DNA of 6,972 bases from Xanthobacteraceae bacterium (GTDB lineage Bacteria > Pseudomonadota > Alphaproteobacteria > Rhizobiales > Xanthobacteraceae): the NCBI GenBank assembly GCA_030037185.1, contig JASHRR010000119.1, positions 1 to 6,972 on the forward strand, in the 5' to 3' direction. The notes under the pieces were generated by a model. The model worked only from the letters and a program-made list of their open reading frames with translations. It was not told where the DNA came from and did no database searches. The stretch's first letter is position 1; each line of letters starts with the position of its first letter. A program made the translations under genes and the position numbers. Below are positions 1 through 5,984 of this stretch, piece by piece.

Positions 1-979
1 GCAGGAGCTCGAATTCCGCGAGCAGGCGGGCCTGAAAGAAGCCGTCGATGCCGGCGGGGATTTCCCCATTCAAAAACGGTGCGACGGGCTCGACGGCGGC
101 GCCGGCGCGCTCGAAGGCTCTTGCAGCCGCCGTGATGGCGGCGCGGACCGCGGGCTGCGCCGTGAGGCCCATCCCGATATCGAGGAGCAGTCCGAGCTTC
201 TTGCCGTCAAGCTCGCTTCGGGCGCCTTTTTCCAGCACGCCTGGCCAATCGACCTCCTGGTACGGCAAGGCCATATAATCGCGCGCGTCAGGCTTCGTCA
301 GCGCCACCATCAGAAGTGCCGCATCGGCAACCGTGCGGGTCATCGGGCCGACCACGCGGCCGAGATACGGCGGATAGACCGGTATGCGTCCGAGCGAAGG
401 CTTCAGGGCGAAGATCCCGTTATAGGCGGCGGGTAAACGCACCGAGCCGCCGATATCGGTGCCGAGCGCGAGCGGCGTGTAGCCGGCGACCAACGATGCG
501 CCGGCGCCCGAACTCGATCCGCCGGCATTTCGCGTCAGATTCCAGGGATTGCGGGTGATGCCATGCAGGCTCGAGACGCCGGACGCCAGCATCCCGTAAT
601 CCGGCATGGTGGTCTTGCCGAGGATGACGCAACCGGCCTCGCGCACGCGTGCGGACGGCGGCGCGTCGTCGGCAGCGAGCGTCATGTCGCCGGCCGCCGT
701 GCCGACCGGCGTCGCAAAGCCTTTGATGGCGATGTTGTCCTTGATGGTAATCGGCACTCCGTCGAGCGCGCTCAACGGCGCGCCGGCGCGCCAGCGCGCT
801 TCCGAGGCCGCCGCCTGGGAGAGCGCGCCTGCCTCATCGACCACGTACATGGCATTGATCTTCGTCTCCCACGTGGCGATGCGGGCGAGCGCTGCTCTCG
901 TCACTTCCACAGGAGAAAGCTGCTTGGTCCGATAGGCCGATGAAAGCGCTTGGGCGGTGAGGTCGTGGGTGGGGTTCAT
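1..979 (-). CDS. Amidase-signature family hydrolase, 3' end cut by window edge
   Basis: This enzyme should hydrolyse an amide bond (R-CO-NH2 to acid plus ammonia); the substrate cannot be read from sequence. Translated from the ATG at 979, 326 codons are visible before the window ends, so the C-terminal part (roughly 130-170 residues in typical members) is missing. The Ser-cisSer-Lys triad of the amidase-signature family is complete. Lys80 lies in TIKDN, the cis-Ser is Ser155 in NAGGSSSGAG, and the nucleophile is Ser179 in GTDIGGSVRLP; the 24-residue Ser-Ser spacing is the usual one. Other family landmarks are LDGVPITIKDN (72-82) and the Asn-Pro-Trp-Asn stretch just before the Ser loop. No signal peptide is seen, so it is probably cytoplasmic. 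The ribosome-binding site is weak (GAGG about 10 bases upstream). The gene stands alone, with a 511-bp gene-free region upstream. GatA or AtzF-like roles cannot be excluded, but no gatB or gatC is visible. Confidence 0.93.
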   Translation of the reverse strand, partial: MNPTHDLTAQALSSAYRTKQLSPVEVTRAALARIATWETKINAMYVVDEAGALSQAAASEARWRAGAPLSALDGVPITIKDNIAIKGFATPVGTAAGDMTLAADDAPPSARVREAGCVILGKTTMPDYGMLASGVSSLHGITRNPWNLTRNAGGSSSGAGASLVAGYTPLALGTDIGGSVRLPAAYNGIFALKPSLGRIPVYPPYLGRVVGPMTRTVADAALLMVALTKPDARDYMALPYQEVDWPGVLEKGARSELDGKKLGLLLDIGMGLTAQPAVRAAITAAARAFERAGAAVEPVAPFLNGEIPAGIDGFFQARLLAEFELL

Positions 980-1490
980 GGAGGAGGCCTCGGGTGAGCG
1001 GAGAAGATCCATCAAACAGAGCGATTAGAAATTCGAATCATATTGCGTGCTGTGAGGTGGGCAATGGCACTTCTGCGCGCCATGCCCCCTTCCGACCCCC
1101 TCGCAAGCAAGGGAGTAAGGATGGGCGCCGTTCGGCACGCTTCGCTTTGCTGCCAACCGATCGATCTGCGCTGGCACGACGCATGTGATGGCCCAATGAT
1201 TTTGCCGGTTCCATGTTTTTTACCTGAGTTTGGCGATCCCATAATAATGTGATTAAGTAATTTTAATCCAAGTTGATTTCTGAGTTATATAGAGCGCATG
1301 TGACTTTATCTAAAGATTAAATATAATAAATAGTAGTCATTAATAATGGCGGTTAGATGTTGAATATCTTATCCAATAGACGAAGTTTAAAATGACATCA
1401 CGTCGTTATCACGCGGACGGTGGAAAAAATCTTTGTGGTTTTCATATCGCATATAGTGACTGTCCTCTCAGGCCTGTAGGGCAAAGGAAG
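980..1490. other. Gene-free region with AT-rich island, upstream of the amidase
   Basis: This 511-bp stretch lies between the amidase start and the acyltransferase stop, both on the minus strand, so it should hold the amidase promoter and the 3' end of the adh-acyltransferase unit. Positions 980-1200 have ordinary GC content. Positions 1241-1400 drop to about 26% GC by hand count (41 G+C of 160). Short reading frames on both strands near 1012-1252 have no recognisable domain and mirror one another, so I do not call a gene. No convincing terminator follows the acyltransferase; on the minus strand a run of six T near 1429 is not preceded by a stable hairpin. Confidence 0.6.
1241..1271 (-). promoter_or_regulatory. 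Possible promoter/operator dyad in the AT-rich island
   Basis: GATTAA (1251-1256) and TTAATC (1263-1268) form a perfect 6-bp inverted repeat with a 6-bp spacer, the shape of a dimeric regulator site. On the minus strand it sits between a possible -35 element TTGGAT (1271-1266) and a possible -10 element TATTAT (1246-1241), 19 bp apart, or TTATTA at 18 bp. If real, it would drive the amidase with a leader of over 250 nt. AT-rich DNA produces such matches by chance, so this is weak. Confidence 0.2.
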
Positions 1491-2423
1491 CTATCGCCAC
1501 CTGCGGTGCACCCAGAGCCATTGCTCCGGGTGCTCGCGGACCCAGCCTTCGATCACCTCCGTGATCGCCTGCATGGTGCCGCGTACATCGATGCGTCCGT
1601 CCGCGTCGCGCACCGGATCCACTTCAGTGCTGATAACGCCCCGGAACCGGTTGCCCGGCAGCCGGATCACCCGCGTGCCATAGATCGGACATTCGACCTC
1701 ACGCGCCAGCATCGCGATGAGCGGATTGGCCTTACACGTGCGTCCGAAGAAGGTCACGTCGACGCCGCGCGTGTAGTGCTGGTCGACCAGCATGGCTACA
1801 TGCCGGCCTTGCTGCAGCGCGCGGGCGAGCGCCACCGGCGCTCCCATGCTCGAGGGCACGAGTTCGCCCATGAGCCCCTTGCGCAGCGCGATCACGGCGT
1901 CCGCGATGGCGCCGAGATTGGGGCGGCGGTAAAGAACGACCGAATCGAGTCCGTCGCTCGCCGCGATGACGGCCGGCAATTCCCAATTGGCCAGATGGGC
2001 GGCGAAAACCAGGGCGGGCTTTCCGTCGTTTTTCAGGTGGTTGAAGCGCGCAATGCATTCAGGCGTGTAGTCTATGAACGTGCGCTTGTAAGGGTCGCCG
2101 GAGCAGATGTGATCAAGATGCGCGATCTCTGCTGCCACGCGGCCCAGATTGTCCCACACGCCGCGCAGAATGGTTTCGATCTCGGTGTCGCTCTTGTCCG
2201 GAAAGGCAGCCCGCAGGTTGTCGCGGCCGGTGCGGTGCTCGGGCAGCCACGGCCCAAGGGTGCGCAGCACGGCTCCGGCGATGTTGCTGACGGCAACGCG
2301 ATCGCAGCAGTGGATGGCGGCGAGGAGCAGCGCTGCACTCCTTCCGGCCACAGCGTCCACCACCTGCTTGATCCGATCGAAGGCGAGCCGGCGGAAGTGC
2401 TTCCAGGCTATGGTCTTCGGCAC
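1491..2423 (-). CDS. Lipid A late acyltransferase, LpxL/HtrB family (LpxXL-like)
   Basis: The protein should transfer a fatty acyl chain from acyl carrier protein to lipid A or its precursor at the inner membrane. The 310-residue product matches the usual family length (about 290-320). It carries the HX4E active-site motif as His143-Leu-Ala-Asn-Trp-Glu148, then the family block MLVDQHYTRGVDVTFFG (211-227), and ends in EQWLWVHRRWR. A moderately hydrophobic N-terminal stretch (about 21-40) may be the membrane anchor. I chose the GTG at 2423 because AGGGG lies six bases upstream and homology-like sequence begins there; the frame stays open to a TTG at 2621, but that extension is Arg/Pro-rich and unlike the family. 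It follows the dehydrogenase on the same strand, 216 bp downstream, suggesting one unit. By its partner it could attach a very-long-chain acyl group (LpxXL role), which is inference. A generic lauroyl or myristoyl transferase is the alternative. Confidence 0.88.
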   Translation of the reverse strand: MPKTIAWKHFRRLAFDRIKQVVDAVAGRSAALLLAAIHCCDRVAVSNIAGAVLRTLGPWLPEHRTGRDNLRAAFPDKSDTEIETILRGVWDNLGRVAAEIAHLDHICSGDPYKRTFIDYTPECIARFNHLKNDGKPALVFAAHLANWELPAVIAASDGLDSVVLYRRPNLGAIADAVIALRKGLMGELVPSSMGAPVALARALQQGRHVAMLVDQHYTRGVDVTFFGRTCKANPLIAMLAREVECPIYGTRVIRLPGNRFRGVISTEVDPVRDADGRIDVRGTMQAITEVIEGWVREHPEQWLWVHRRWR

Positions 2424-2639
2424 AACGCGCCCCTGCTTAGCATTTTTTCGACGCTGCCGAGCGGGACCCGCTTGACCACTCCGCGTTGGGGAGAGGCTGC
2501 CCTGCACCGCATGCGGTAGGGAGGTAACCGGGCAAGATAGATCCGGAGCCTGTCGGTAGGCCGTTTTCCACCCGGATCGCGCAACCCGGTCGGGGAGAGG
2601 CAAAGGGCGGCAACCTTTCAACCATATCGATGCCCGCCA
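2424..2639. other. Spacer between dehydrogenase and acyltransferase with palindromes
   Basis: The 216-bp gap is long for two genes that probably share a transcript. It contains a perfect 12-bp palindrome ACCGCATGCGGT (2506-2517), flanked by CCCT (2500-2503) and AGGG (2518-2521), which extend the stem around a two-base bulge. It also has a direct 10-bp repeat GGGGAGAGGC at 2488-2497 and 2592-2601. The acyltransferase frame remains open across the gap, but the translation has no family resemblance. This may be a chromosomal intergenic repeat or an mRNA processing or stability structure. Confidence 0.4.
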
Positions 2640-3662
2640 CTAGAAATTCACAATGACCTTGCCGAACACCTGCCGGGTTTCTAAGCGCGCTAGGCCGCGT
2701 TCGAAGTCCGCCAGCGCAACTTCGGTGTCGATTACCGGCAGCAGGCCGCCAGCCATCTTGGCAAGCACGGTGCGGATATTTGCGATCGAGGCGCCAAACG
2801 AGCCGAAAATCTTGTATTGCTGCTGAAACAGCCGCATCAGATCGAGCGTCGTCGAAAGGCCTGAGGTAGCGCCGCATGTGACGAGCCGGCCGCCGCGCTT
2901 GAGCGAAAGCAGGGAGCCGTTGAAGGTGTCGGCGCCGGTGTGCTCGAACACCACGTCAACGCCCTTCTTGCCAGTGATTTTCCGCACCACATGTTCGAAG
3001 CGGTCTGTCCGGTAGTTGATCACATGGTCGGCGCCGAGCGCCCGCGCCTTTTCGGCTTTCGCTTCATCGCCGATTGTGGTGATGACGGTGCAGCCGATCG
3101 CCTTCGCCATCTTGATGGCGGTGGTGCCGATCCCCGATCCCGCGGCATGGACCAGGATCGTTTCGCCGGGCTTGAGCTTGGCGTTATCGAACAGCATGTG
3201 CTCGGGGGTCGCAAACGCGATCGGCGCGCAGGCGAGATCGCGCATCGCGACGCCCGCGGGTGCCTTGATGACGAGACGCTCCGGCATGGTGACGACATCA
3301 CGGGCGAAGCCGTCGACGTGGAACCCCATGATGCCGGCGACGTTCTCGCACAGATTGTCGCGGCCCTCGCGGCATGCATTGCAGACCCCGCAGGTGAGCG
3401 CCCCATACATCACCACCGGATCACCGGGCGCCAGCGCGGATACGCCAGCGCCGATATCCATCACCTCGCCGGCGGCCTCGGCGCCTACAACCAGCGGCAG
3501 CGTGCGCCTGGCGAAGGCCATGCCGCGGTACCCCCACAGGTCGATGTGATTGAGTCCGACCGCCTTGATGCGGATCTGGACTTCGCCGGCGCCCGGCGCG
3601 GGCGGTCCCGCCAGCTCGGCAAGCTTGAGCTTGCGGTCAGCAATAAGAGTGAGGGCTCGCAT
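2640..3662 (-). CDS. Medium-chain dehydrogenase/reductase, zinc-binding ADH-like (adh of VLCFA-cluster type)
   Basis: This is a 340-residue NAD(P)H-dependent oxidoreductase of the MDR superfamily, a normal length. The GroES-like domain (about 1-130) holds the four structural-zinc cysteines Cys91, Cys94, Cys97 and Cys105 (CGVCNAC, then Cys). The Rossmann domain begins near 165 with VHAAGSGIGT (171-180). Catalytic-zinc positions are altered: Asn38 stands where CH-type enzymes have Cys, and GAE (60-62) replaces GHE. That points to a quinone-oxidoreductase or enoyl-reductase style of catalysis rather than classical alcohol oxidation. Start: the ATG at 3662 has GGAG 11 bases upstream and opens directly into MRALTLIADRK; an earlier in-frame start at 3767 would add unconserved sequence. 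In rhizobia a homologous adh gene sits just before lpxXL in the cluster for lipid A very-long-chain fatty acids, so enoyl reduction in that pathway is a reasonable inference. The true substrate is unknown. Confidence 0.9.
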   Translation of the reverse strand: MRALTLIADRKLKLAELAGPPAPGAGEVQIRIKAVGLNHIDLWGYRGMAFARRTLPLVVGAEAAGEVMDIGAGVSALAPGDPVVMYGALTCGVCNACREGRDNLCENVAGIMGFHVDGFARDVVTMPERLVIKAPAGVAMRDLACAPIAFATPEHMLFDNAKLKPGETILVHAAGSGIGTTAIKMAKAIGCTVITTIGDEAKAEKARALGADHVINYRTDRFEHVVRKITGKKGVDVVFEHTGADTFNGSLLSLKRGGRLVTCGATSGLSTTLDLMRLFQQQYKIFGSFGASIANIRTVLAKMAGGLLPVIDTEVALADFERGLARLETRQVFGKVIVNF

Positions 3663-3710
3663 GCGGCTTGGGTCTCCACAATAAAATTTCGGGGACTGGA
3701 TGTCACGGAG

Positions 3711-3739
3711 TTGTCCGGCTGTCACTAAAATGTTGTTAT
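3711..3739 (+). promoter_or_regulatory. Candidate sigma70-type promoter for the pentapeptide gene
   Basis: In the 116-bp divergent gap, TTGTCC (3711-3716) and TGTTAT (3734-3739) are 17 bp apart. Each matches four of six consensus bases. Transcription would begin near 3746, leaving a leader of about 33 nt that includes the strong GGGAGG ribosome-binding site. Position and spacing are good, but the match is moderate. Confidence 0.35.
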
Positions 3740-3768
3740 TGCCCGCAGGTTGGGTCTCGACCGGCATT

Positions 3769-3781
3769 GGGAGGAATTGTG
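3769..3781 (+). promoter_or_regulatory. Ribosome-binding site that decides the pentapeptide start
   Basis: GGGAGG (3769-3774) lies four bases before GTG at 3779. It is the only strong Shine-Dalgarno match near the 5' end of this frame. The GTG also gives the protein a complete signal peptide, unlike the next internal ATG at 3809. The spacing is slightly short. Confidence 0.65.
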
Positions 3782-4663
3782 GATCGGCCCTGCGCCGCCC
3801 TGCTCGGGATGTTGGCCGCCGTGATGGCCGGCGCAGGCGCGGCAGCGCAAGATCGCGACGCGTTCCTTGCCGGGCAGACCATCGACTGCCCGGGCTGCGA
3901 CCTTCGCGGGGCGAAGCTGGACCGGCGGGACCTCACCGGCTGCAACCTGTCGGGCGCTGACCTGCGCACCGCAACTTTCTCCCGCACAATCCTTCGCGGG
4001 GCGAACCTGTCCGGCGCCAACCTCGCGGGCGTCCCGCTCAAGCGGCACGACCTCACCGGCGCCAATCTTGCCGGCGCCAACCTGGAGGGGGCAACCTTGC
4101 ACCGCGCCACACTGCGCGATGCAAACCTGTCTGACGCGAACCTCTCGGGCGCGAACCTCAATGCGGCGGTGCTGACCTCTGCCAAGCTCCAGCGCGCAAA
4201 GCTGAGCCAGGCCCTGTTGTTCCAAATCGAGGCGGGCGGCGCCGATTTCACCGGCGCGGATCTCAGCGCCGCCCTGATGGGCAGCGCCAGGCTGATCGTT
4301 GCCAAGCTCGACGGCGCCAATCTCACCTTCGCGGACCTTTGGGAGGCGAGGCTTACCAATGCGAGCCTGCGGGGTGCGACGCTGACCGAGGCAAACCTGC
4401 ATGGAGCGACCTTGTTGCGGGCTGATATCAGCGCCGCCCGCGGCGAGCGTACCAATTTGGTGCGTGCCAACATGCGCACCTCAAACCTTTCCGGCGCCGT
4501 GCTCCACGGGGCTGACTTTTTCCAGGCCGACCTCGCCGATGCCGATCTGAGCCGCGCCGACCTCGAGGACTCGCGACTGTCGGCGGCAAAGCTGTTCAAT
4601 GCGAACCAGACCGGCACCGATTTTAAGGGCGCCATCATGCCGGACAACAGCGTGCATCCGTAA
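3779..4663 (+). CDS. Exported pentapeptide-repeat protein (about 50 units)
   Basis: The product is 294 residues. Residues 1-23 form a likely Sec signal peptide (hydrophobic ALLGMLAAVMAGAGAAA, cleavage before Gln24), so the mature protein should be periplasmic or envelope-associated. From Leu42 to Met287 a Leu/Phe/Met/Ile centre recurs every five residues without insertion or deletion, giving about 50 pentapeptides of the A(D/N)LXX type. Centre exceptions are Ala152, Gly222 and Gln277. This predicts a right-handed quadrilateral beta-helix of some 12 coils. A CPGC motif (Cys37-Cys40) caps the N-terminus and Cys55 lies in an early coil. The start is GTG with GGGAGG just upstream; the frame stays open further upstream, but without a signal peptide. 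It diverges from the dehydrogenase. Pentapeptide proteins have varied or unknown roles; cytoplasmic DNA mimics such as Qnr and MfpA lack a signal peptide, so gyrase protection is unlikely. No catalytic domain is fused. Confidence 0.9.
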   Translation: MDRPCAALLGMLAAVMAGAGAAAQDRDAFLAGQTIDCPGCDLRGAKLDRRDLTGCNLSGADLRTATFSRTILRGANLSGANLAGVPLKRHDLTGANLAGANLEGATLHRATLRDANLSDANLSGANLNAAVLTSAKLQRAKLSQALLFQIEAGGADFTGADLSAALMGSARLIVAKLDGANLTFADLWEARLTNASLRGATLTEANLHGATLLRADISAARGERTNLVRANMRTSNLSGAVLHGADFFQADLADADLSRADLEDSRLSAAKLFNANQTGTDFKGAIMPDNSVHP

Positions 4664-4672
4664 CCTCTCCCT

Positions 4673-4715
4673 CAAAAGGCTGGGCTTTTGCCCGCTTTCG
4701 GGTGCCCCTCCGGGC
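4673..4715 (+). terminator. Three tandem hairpins after the pentapeptide gene, possible terminator
   Basis: Starting ten bases after the stop, three short stems follow one another: CAAAAG/CTTTTG (4673-4678 with 4685-4690), CCCG/CGGG (4691-4694 with 4699-4702) and GCCC/GGGC (4704-4707 with 4712-4715). GGGC/GCCC around TTTT (4682-4693) is an alternative fold. There is no terminal T-tract, so a Rho-assisted or weak terminator is more likely than a classical intrinsic one. Confidence 0.35.
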
Positions 4716-4811
4716 GGCTCAACGGCTGGATTTGAAAAGCCCCGCTTTCCGCACCCGACTGAAGTGCCTGTGTGAGTTTGTCGGGATGCTTTCATAGCGC
4801 GGTAGCTCGAT

Positions 4812-4913
4812 AGCCCGGGCTGAGCTCGGGGACGCCATTGCCGCGTGAATAAGCCGGTCTCGGATTTTCGCTTTCGCTCAATTCTGGCTGCAGCTCAGCC
4901 CGGCTAGCCGGGC
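4812..4913. repeat. Nested inverted repeats with a 16-bp perfect palindrome
   Basis: CCGGGCTGAGCT (4815-4826) is the exact reverse complement of AGCTCAGCCCGG (4892-4903), with 65 bp between. The first arm overlaps the palindrome AGCCCGGGCT (4812-4821). The second overlaps GCCCGGCTAGCCGGGC (4898-4913), a perfect 16-bp dyad. The layout could be a REP-like chromosomal repeat unit, a regulator site or an mRNA leader structure. Only this copy is visible in the window. Confidence 0.45.
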
Positions 4914-5010
4914 CCAGCCGGAAAATTCCGCCTGACAACGCTTTCCCATATCCCCGCGGGCTGATAGCGTTCAGCTCGCATCGCGCGGCAACACGAAAAT
5001 CCATCTCAAC

Positions 5011-5025
5011 AGGGAGGCATCCATG
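5011..5025 (+). promoter_or_regulatory. Strong ribosome-binding site of the VOC gene
   Basis: AGGGAGG (5011-5017) is five bases before the ATG at 5023. It is a near-ideal Shine-Dalgarno and fixes the start of the signal-peptide-bearing protein. Confidence 0.75.
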
Positions 5026-5841
5026 AGGATCACCACAGTCGCAGCTCTATTGTTGGCCTCGGCGCTGACCGCGGGCACCGCGGTCGCGCAGCCGGCGCCG
5101 TTTAACGAGGCCGGCGTGACCATGGGTCACTGGCATCTCGTCTCAAAGGACGTGGAGGCAAACAAGAAACTCTTTCTCGCCATGGGCGCAAAGATGTTCA
5201 TGGTCGCCAACAACCCGCTGATGATGTTCCCCGGCGTCTATATCAACCTGAACCTCGGGAACGAGAAGGGAGAAGGCGGCACCCAGGGTTCGGTGGTGAA
5301 CCATGTCGGCTTCATCGTCAACAATGTCCAGGAGCAGGTGGCCAAATGGAAGGCCGCGGGCGTGCCGGTGCTCCCGGGCACCAACAATAGGCCGGACCAG
5401 GCTTTCGTCGTGACGCCGGACGGCGTGCGCATCGAAATCCTCGAAGACAAGGCGCAATCAGTGCCGATCCGCAATGAGCATGTCCACCTGTCCCTGCAGG
5501 AAGCCGAGATTCCTAAGGCTCAGGCCTGGTATGCAAAGACCTTCGGCGGCAAGGCCGGCACCCGCAACAACGCGCCGGTCGTGGACATCCCGGGAGTCCA
5601 GATCAGGTTCGCCAAGGCCGACGTGGCTCAGGCGCCGACCCGCGGGCGCATCCTCGATCACATCGGCTTCGACGTAAAGGACCACCCAGCCTTCGTAAAG
5701 AAGATCGAGGCGGAAGGCATCAAGCTCGACGAGCCGCCTCGCAAGGTTCCCAATGGCAGCAGCATCACCTACATCACTGATCCCTGGGGTACCCGCATCG
5801 AGATTATCGAACGGGCGCCGTTGGGGTCGCCGGTACTCTAG
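5023..5841 (+). CDS. Exported two-domain VOC (glyoxalase/dioxygenase fold) protein
   Basis: The 272-residue product starts with a clear Sec signal peptide (1-22, cleaved after Ala-Val-Ala before Gln23), so it should work in the periplasm. The mature part contains two VOC domains that repeat each other: about 31-142 and 150-263. Matching landmarks are HWHL (36-39) with HVHL (153-156), HVGF (94-97) with HIGF (213-216), and DGVRIEILE (133-141) with WGTRIEIIE (255-263). Each half therefore retains possible metal ligands: His36 or His38, His94 and Glu139, then His153 or His155, His213 and Glu260. VOC enzymes include glyoxalase I, extradiol dioxygenases and fosfomycin-resistance proteins; the reaction here cannot be assigned. 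The ribosome-binding site AGGGAGG gives firm support for the start. Another secreted-protein gene follows 143 bp downstream in the same direction, so co-expression is possible. The confidence covers the family, not a specific activity. Confidence 0.92.
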   Translation: MRITTVAALLLASALTAGTAVAQPAPFNEAGVTMGHWHLVSKDVEANKKLFLAMGAKMFMVANNPLMMFPGVYINLNLGNEKGEGGTQGSVVNHVGFIVNNVQEQVAKWKAAGVPVLPGTNNRPDQAFVVTPDGVRIEILEDKAQSVPIRNEHVHLSLQEAEIPKAQAWYAKTFGGKAGTRNNAPVVDIPGVQIRFAKADVAQAPTRGRILDHIGFDVKDHPAFVKKIEAEGIKLDEPPRKVPNGSSITYITDPWGTRIEIIERAPLGSPVL

Positions 5842-5849
5842 CCCTCGCC

Positions 5850-5867
5850 CGTGCGCGTCTGCGCACG
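5850..5867 (+). terminator. GC-rich hairpin after the VOC gene
   Basis: A perfect 7-bp stem, CGTGCGC (5850-5856) with GCGCACG (5861-5867), encloses a GTCT loop nine bases after the VOC stop codon. No T-tract follows. It may protect the VOC mRNA 3' end or attenuate read-through into the next gene. Confidence 0.4.
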
Positions 5868-5903
5868 AGGCAGGACCCTGCGCCTGTTAAGCTGGCCCGG
5901 TTG

Positions 5904-5941
5904 AAGGTGTTGGGCGATCGCAGAGCTATTCGCCCACACTT
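5904..5941 (+). other. Bulged hairpin in the leader of the secreted-protein gene
   Basis: The arms AAGGTGTTGGGCGA (5904-5917) and TCGCCCACACTT (5930-5941) pair over 12 bp with two single-base bulges around a 12-nt loop. It lies 43 bases upstream of the ATG at 5985, so it could be a leader structure or an end of the preceding transcript. No T-tract follows. Confidence 0.3.
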
Positions 5942-5984
5942 GCTCCCAACGGCCGGGGGGCATCTAAATGATGAAGGGATGACG

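Larger units (their letters stand above)
4664..5022. other. Gene-free region with clustered hairpins and palindromes
   Basis: This 359-bp stretch separates the pentapeptide and VOC genes. Its left end carries three adjacent small hairpins (4673-4715). The middle holds a 10-bp palindrome (4812-4821), a 12-bp inverted repeat (4815-4826 with 4892-4903) and a 16-bp perfect palindrome (4898-4913). The right end has the VOC ribosome-binding site. A minus-strand frame at 4792-5004 encodes 70 residues without recognisable features and is probably a chance translation of the repeat. I found no good -35/-10 pair for the VOC gene. Confidence 0.55.

Noticed and set aside
1012..1252. Small overlapping frames on both strands in the amidase upstream region
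   Set aside because: They mirror each other, have no recognisable domain and no convincing ribosome-binding site.
1392..2519. Long plus-strand reading frame (375 codons) opposite the acyltransferase
   Set aside because: Its translation has no recognisable domain and an amino-acid mix typical of antisense GC-rich frames; the minus strand carries a clear LpxL-family protein.
3680..3706. Minus-strand promoter-like pair GTGACA and TTTATT for the dehydrogenase
   Set aside because: Spacing is only 15 bp and the predicted start of transcription would remove the GGAG ribosome-binding site.
2940..3728. Plus-strand reading frame (262 codons) opposite the dehydrogenase
   Set aside because: It is a shadow of the MDR gene, whose cysteine and Rossmann motifs are unambiguous.
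3725..4647. Two long minus-strand frames with regular repeats opposite the pentapeptide gene
   Set aside because: Their periodicity is inherited from the 15-bp repeat of the sense gene; neither has a signal or plausible start site.
4792..5004. Minus-strand 70-codon frame upstream of the VOC gene
   Set aside because: It runs through the palindromic repeat, lacks any family resemblance and is best explained as chance translation.
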